A DNA stretch of 8,110 nucleotides, taken from the NCBI GenBank assembly GCA_946626265.1, contig CAMOUE010000101.1, positions 1 through 8,110 of the forward strand, given 5' to 3'. Origin of the DNA: an uncultured Eggerthellaceae bacterium (GTDB lineage: Bacteria > Actinomycetota > Coriobacteriia > Coriobacteriales > Eggerthellaceae). Both the position numbers and the translations under genes were made by a program. The notes below the pieces were generated by a model, which searched no databases, had not been told where the DNA came from, and was given only the letters and a program-made list of their open reading frames with translations. Positions 6,005 through 8,110 of the stretch are shown here, piece by piece. How positions within the stretch are numbered: the stretch's first letter is position 1; the number at the start of each line of letters is the position of its first letter.

Positions 6005-6652
6005 ATGATCGTAGTTGTTGACTATCATAAGGGAAACCTCAAGTCCGTCGAGCGCGGGCTCATCGGCGTCGGCGCCGATGCGCGCATCACCGACGATGCG
6101 GCCGAAATAGCCCGAGCGCAGGCCATCGTTCTGCCCGGGGTAGGCGCGTTTGCGGACGCGATTCAATCGATGCGCCAGCTCGGCCAAGACGAGCTTCTGC
6201 GCGAGCGGATCGCGGCGGGCGTTCCCTTCCTCGGCATTTGCCTGGGGCTCCACTTGCTCTTCGAAGCAGGCGAGGAGCACGCGCCTGCACCCGACCGGCC
6301 GACGCCGGGCCTCGCGATGCTGCCGGGCGTCGTGCGGGCTCTCCCGAAAACCGACGAGGCGGGCACCTCCTACAAGATTCCGCATGTAGGCTGGAACAAT
6401 GTCGACTACGTCGGAGCGGGGAAAGACTGCGCCCTGTTCGACGGGATTCCCGACGGCGAGTTCTTCTACTTCACGCACAGTTTCGCCGCACCTGAAAGCG
6501 CGGCCACCATCGCGACGACGACGCATTCGTCGACGTTCCCGTGCGCCGTCGCGCTCGGTGAGCGCGCTTTCGCCGTGCAGTTTCACCCGGAGAAGAGCTC
6601 GGACGCCGGCGCGAAACTGCTCGCGAACTTCGTGGCGCTCGCCGGCGCGTAG
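6005..6652 (+). CDS. hisH: Imidazole glycerol phosphate synthase, glutaminase subunit
   Basis: Class I glutamine amidotransferase that hydrolyses glutamine and feeds ammonia to HisF, which makes imidazole glycerol phosphate and AICAR from PRFAR. The 215-residue protein shows the nucleophile Cys79 in FLGICLGLHLL (75-85), the catalytic pair His194 and Glu196 in QFHPEKSS, and the PGVGAF loop (44-49). The start is placed at 6005 because HisH proteins begin with M-I-V-V-V-D-Y and AAAGG lies 6 nt upstream (5994-5998). The frame stays open to an ATG at 5885, but those 40 residues are encoded by the GAGCCG repeat region and look non-coding. The sequence before the start (CAGAAAGGCA) is repeated before hisA. 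Its partner hisF is two genes downstream. Confidence 0.96.
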   Translation: MIVVVDYHKGNLKSVERGLIGVGADARITDDAAEIARAQAIVLPGVGAFADAIQSMRQLGQDELLRERIAAGVPFLGICLGLHLLFEAGEEHAPAPDRPTPGLAMLPGVVRALPKTDEAGTSYKIPHVGWNNVDYVGAGKDCALFDGIPDGEFFYFTHSFAAPESAATIATTTHSSTFPCAVALGERAFAVQFHPEKSSDAGAKLLANFVALAGA

Positions 6653-6657
6653 GAGTT

Positions 6658-6725
6658 CGCAGGCGACCGCCCGCCCGCAGGCGCGACGTACCGTATCGGA
6701 GATTTCCCGCGCGTAGGCGCGGCGT
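6658..6725 (+). repeat. Degenerate direct repeats in the hisH-hisA gap
   Basis: CGCAGGCGCGACGT (6676-6689) and CGTAGGCGCGGCGT (6712-6725) match at 12 of 14 positions with a 36-bp period. A shorter CGCAGGCG lies at 6658-6665, and the hisH end itself contributes CGTAGGAG (6648-6655). The 97-bp gap otherwise shows no gene. The function is unknown; this may be slippage-derived sequence. Confidence 0.45.
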
Positions 6726-6749
6726 TTCATCAGGCAGAAAGGCAACCAC

Positions 6750-7475
6750 ATGTACCTACTTCCCGCAATCGACATTCTCGATGGCAAGGCCGTGCGCCTG
6801 GCCAAAGGCGACTACGCACAGGTGACCGTGTACAACGACGATCCGGTCGAGCAGGCAAAGGTGTTCGAGGACGCCGGCGCCGAATGGATCCACATGGTCG
6901 ACCTCGACGGGGCCAAGACCGGCGAGCCCGTCAACATCGGGATCGTCGAGCGCATTCTGGCGAATACGGACCTGAAAATCGAGATCGGCGGCGGTATCCG
7001 CACACTCGACGTGTGCGCGCGGCTGGCCGACGCGGGCGCGAGCCGCATGGTGCTCGGCACCGCGCTCGTGCGCGATCCCGATTTCGCCCAGGCGGCGATC
7101 GAGGAATACGGCGATATGCTCGCCGCGGGCATCGACGCCAAGGGCGGGGAAGTGGCCGTGGCCGGTTGGCGCGAGGGCTCGGGCGTTTTGGCGACCGACC
7201 TGGCACGCGAAATGGCCGCGCTCGGCTACCGGCATCTCGTGTACACCGACATAGCCCGCGACGGCATGCAGACGGGCATCGAGCGCGAGGCCTACGAGCG
7301 CATGGCTGCGGCGTTCGGGCATCCCGTCATCGCGAGCGGCGGCGTGGCCAGCATGGACGACATCGCGCGCCTTGCGCCGGTCGCCGCCAGCATCGAGGGC
7401 ATCATCACCGGGCGCGCCATCTACGAAGGAACGCTGCCCCTGCGCGAAGCCATCGACGCCTGCAAGAATGTGTAA
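6750..7475 (+). CDS. hisA: ProFAR isomerase (phosphoribosylformimino-AICAR-P isomerase)
   Basis: TIM-barrel enzyme that performs the Amadori isomerisation of ProFAR to PRFAR, the substrate of HisH-HisF. The 241 residues include the general acid/base aspartates Asp8 (LLPAIDILDG) and Asp129 (GIDAKGG). Phosphate-binding segments are GGGIR (80-84), ASGGV (195-199) and ITGRAIYEG (219-227), and the second-half motif TDIARDGMQTG lies at 166-176. It resembles ordinary HisA more than the dual-function PriA of Streptomyces and Mycobacterium, a judgement made by eye. The ATG follows AAAGG (6738-6742) in a CAGAAAGGCA context shared with hisH. As in hisD, the last codons AAT GTG and the TAA stop are the first nine bases of a palindrome copy (7467-7475), so the C-terminal Asn-Val is repeat-derived. 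Confidence 0.96.
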   Translation: MYLLPAIDILDGKAVRLAKGDYAQVTVYNDDPVEQAKVFEDAGAEWIHMVDLDGAKTGEPVNIGIVERILANTDLKIEIGGGIRTLDVCARLADAGASRMVLGTALVRDPDFAQAAIEEYGDMLAAGIDAKGGEVAVAGWREGSGVLATDLAREMAALGYRHLVYTDIARDGMQTGIEREAYERMAAAFGHPVIASGGVASMDDIARLAPVAASIEGIITGRAIYEGTLPLREAIDACKNV

Positions 7476-7501
7476 ATGGGGTCAGACCCTTTTTACACAT
7501 T
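7467..7501. repeat. RAYT-associated palindrome, copy 5a (variant left arm), overlapping the hisA stop
   Basis: Left arm AATGTGTAAATGGGGTC (7467-7483), central A (7484), canonical right arm (7485-7501), followed by TTCG. The left arm differs from the canonical one at two positions (TG instead of AA), so the copy is no longer self-complementary at two base pairs. Its first nine bases end the hisA gene. Confidence 0.93.
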
Positions 7502-7525
7502 TTCGTGTAGTTAAGGTTACAAATA

Positions 7526-7560
7526 AATGTGTAAAAAGGGTCTGACCCCATTTACACATT
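7526..7560. repeat. RAYT-associated palindrome, copy 5b (variant right arm, T-centred)
   Basis: Canonical left arm AATGTGTAAAAAGGGTC (7526-7542), central T (7543), variant right arm GACCCCATTTACACATT (7544-7560). It is the exact reverse complement of copy 5a. It ends 6 nt before the strong hisF Shine-Dalgarno sequence AGGAGG (7567-7572). Confidence 0.93.
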
Positions 7561-7581
7561 CTCATGAGGAGGAACGAGAAG

Positions 7582-8110
7582 ATGCTGACGAAACGCGTGA
7601 TCCCGTGCATGGACGTGAAAGACGGTCGCGTAGTCAAGGGCGTGAACTTCGTGAACCTGCGCGATGCGGGCGACCCGATCGAGCTCGCGCAACGTTACGA
7701 CGAGCAAAAGGCCGACGAGGTCATCTTCCTCGACATCACGGCGACGAGCGACGACCGCGCGACGACCGTCGACTTGGCAAGCCGCGCGAGCGAGGAGCTG
7801 CATCTGCCCTACACCGTCGGCGGCGGCTTCCGCACGGTCGCCGACATCCGCCGCATGATCGCAGCGGGCGCCGACAAGGTGAGCATCAACTCGGCGGCCG
7901 TGAAGGACCCGACGCTCATCACGCAAGGAGCCGAGGCATTCGGCACGCAGGCGATTATCGTGGCAATCGATGCGAAGCGCCGCGCCGACAACCCGAACAA
8001 ATGGGAAGTCTACGTCGCGGGCGGCCGCAAGGCGACGGGAATCGATGCCGTCGAATGGGCGGCTGAGGCGGCTCGGCGCGGGGCGGGGGGGATCCTGCTC
8101 ACGAGCATGG
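7582..8110 (+). CDS. hisF: Imidazole glycerol phosphate synthase, cyclase subunit (5' part, runs off the window)
   Basis: TIM-barrel synthase that takes ammonia from HisH and PRFAR and releases imidazole glycerol phosphate and AICAR. The first 176 codons are in the window, about two thirds of the usual length of roughly 250, with no stop before the edge. The N-terminus MLTKRVIPCMDVKDGRVVKG is typical of HisF. The two catalytic aspartates are Asp11 and Asp130 (VAIDAKR), and phosphate-binding VGGGFRT lies at 79-85. The ATG follows the strongest Shine-Dalgarno sequence in the window (AGGAGG, 7567-7572, 9 nt upstream). It is separated from hisA by 106 bp filled mostly with the inverted palindrome pair. 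hisI and hisE would be expected next but are outside the window. Confidence 0.96.
   Translation, partial: MLTKRVIPCMDVKDGRVVKGVNFVNLRDAGDPIELAQRYDEQKADEVIFLDITATSDDRATTVDLASRASEELHLPYTVGGGFRTVADIRRMIAAGADKVSINSAAVKDPTLITQGAEAFGTQAIIVAIDAKRRADNPNKWEVYVAGGRKATGIDAVEWAAEAARRGAGGILLTSM

Larger units (their letters stand above)
7467..7560. mobile_element. REPIN-like inverted pair of palindromes, possible non-autonomous RAYT derivative
   Basis: Copies 5a (7467-7501) and 5b (7526-7560) are exact reverse complements over 35 bp, separated by 24 nt. The order (A-centred left, T-centred right) is that of the ends of the RAYT element. After each left copy (1-22 and 7467-7501) there are exactly 19 nt ending in AGGTTAC (35-41 and 7514-7520). 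In the RAYT element the transposase ATG follows directly. This suggests a mini-element sharing ends with the RAYT unit but lacking the gene. REPINs (paired inverted REPs mobilised by RAYTs) are the established analogy. Confidence 0.6.

Noticed and set aside
967..7560. CRISPR array
   Set aside because: The repeats are palindromes spread over kilobases with genes between them; there is no regular spacing and no cas gene.
7527..8066. Plus-strand frame starting MCKKG at copy 5b and running over hisF
   Set aside because: It starts in the palindrome and is out of frame with hisF, whose catalytic motifs are clear in the frame beginning at 7582.

Overview
The window holds a nearly complete histidine biosynthesis operon, all on the + strand: hisZ-hisG (one fused gene), hisD, hisC, hisB, hisH, hisA and the 5' part of hisF, which runs off the right edge. 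Upstream, in the same orientation, is a REP-associated tyrosine transposase gene (RAYT, IS200/Y1 family). The high GC content, the gene order hisG-D-C-B-H-A-F, the single-domain hisB and the fused HisZ-HisG protein suggest a high-GC actinobacterium, most likely of the Coriobacteriia/Eggerthellaceae type. That placement is inference from gene content, not from a marker gene.

Layout: 1-1001 is a RAYT element. It is bounded by two copies of a 35-bp near-perfect palindrome with 17-nt arms AATGTGTAAAAAGGGTC and GACCCTTTTTACACATT around a single A or T; the left copy is cut by the window edge. 1020-2690 encodes hisZG, 2769-4055 hisD, 4110-5192 hisC, 5279-5869 hisB, 6005-6652 hisH, 6750-7475 hisA, and 7582-8110 the partial hisF. 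The palindrome recurs between hisZG and hisD, between hisD and hisC, and as an inverted pair (REPIN-like) between hisA and hisF. No gene-free stretch exceeds 135 bp.

Together the genes cover the first step (HisZG: ATP + PRPP to phosphoribosyl-ATP), the HisA isomerisation, the HisH-HisF glutamine amidotransferase/cyclase step, the HisB dehydration, the HisC transamination and the final HisD oxidation to histidine. HisI/HisE (hydrolysis steps) and the histidinol-phosphate phosphatase are not in the window. HisI/E would be expected just downstream of hisF.

The most unusual aspect is how the transposase-linked palindrome has colonised the operon. In four junctions it ends 4-7 nt before the Shine-Dalgarno sequence of the next gene. 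In two genes (hisD and hisA) it also supplies the last two codons and the stop codon. The three junctions without it carry other repeated or hairpin-forming sequence, so every junction of the operon is 54-135 bp long and structured instead of tightly coupled.
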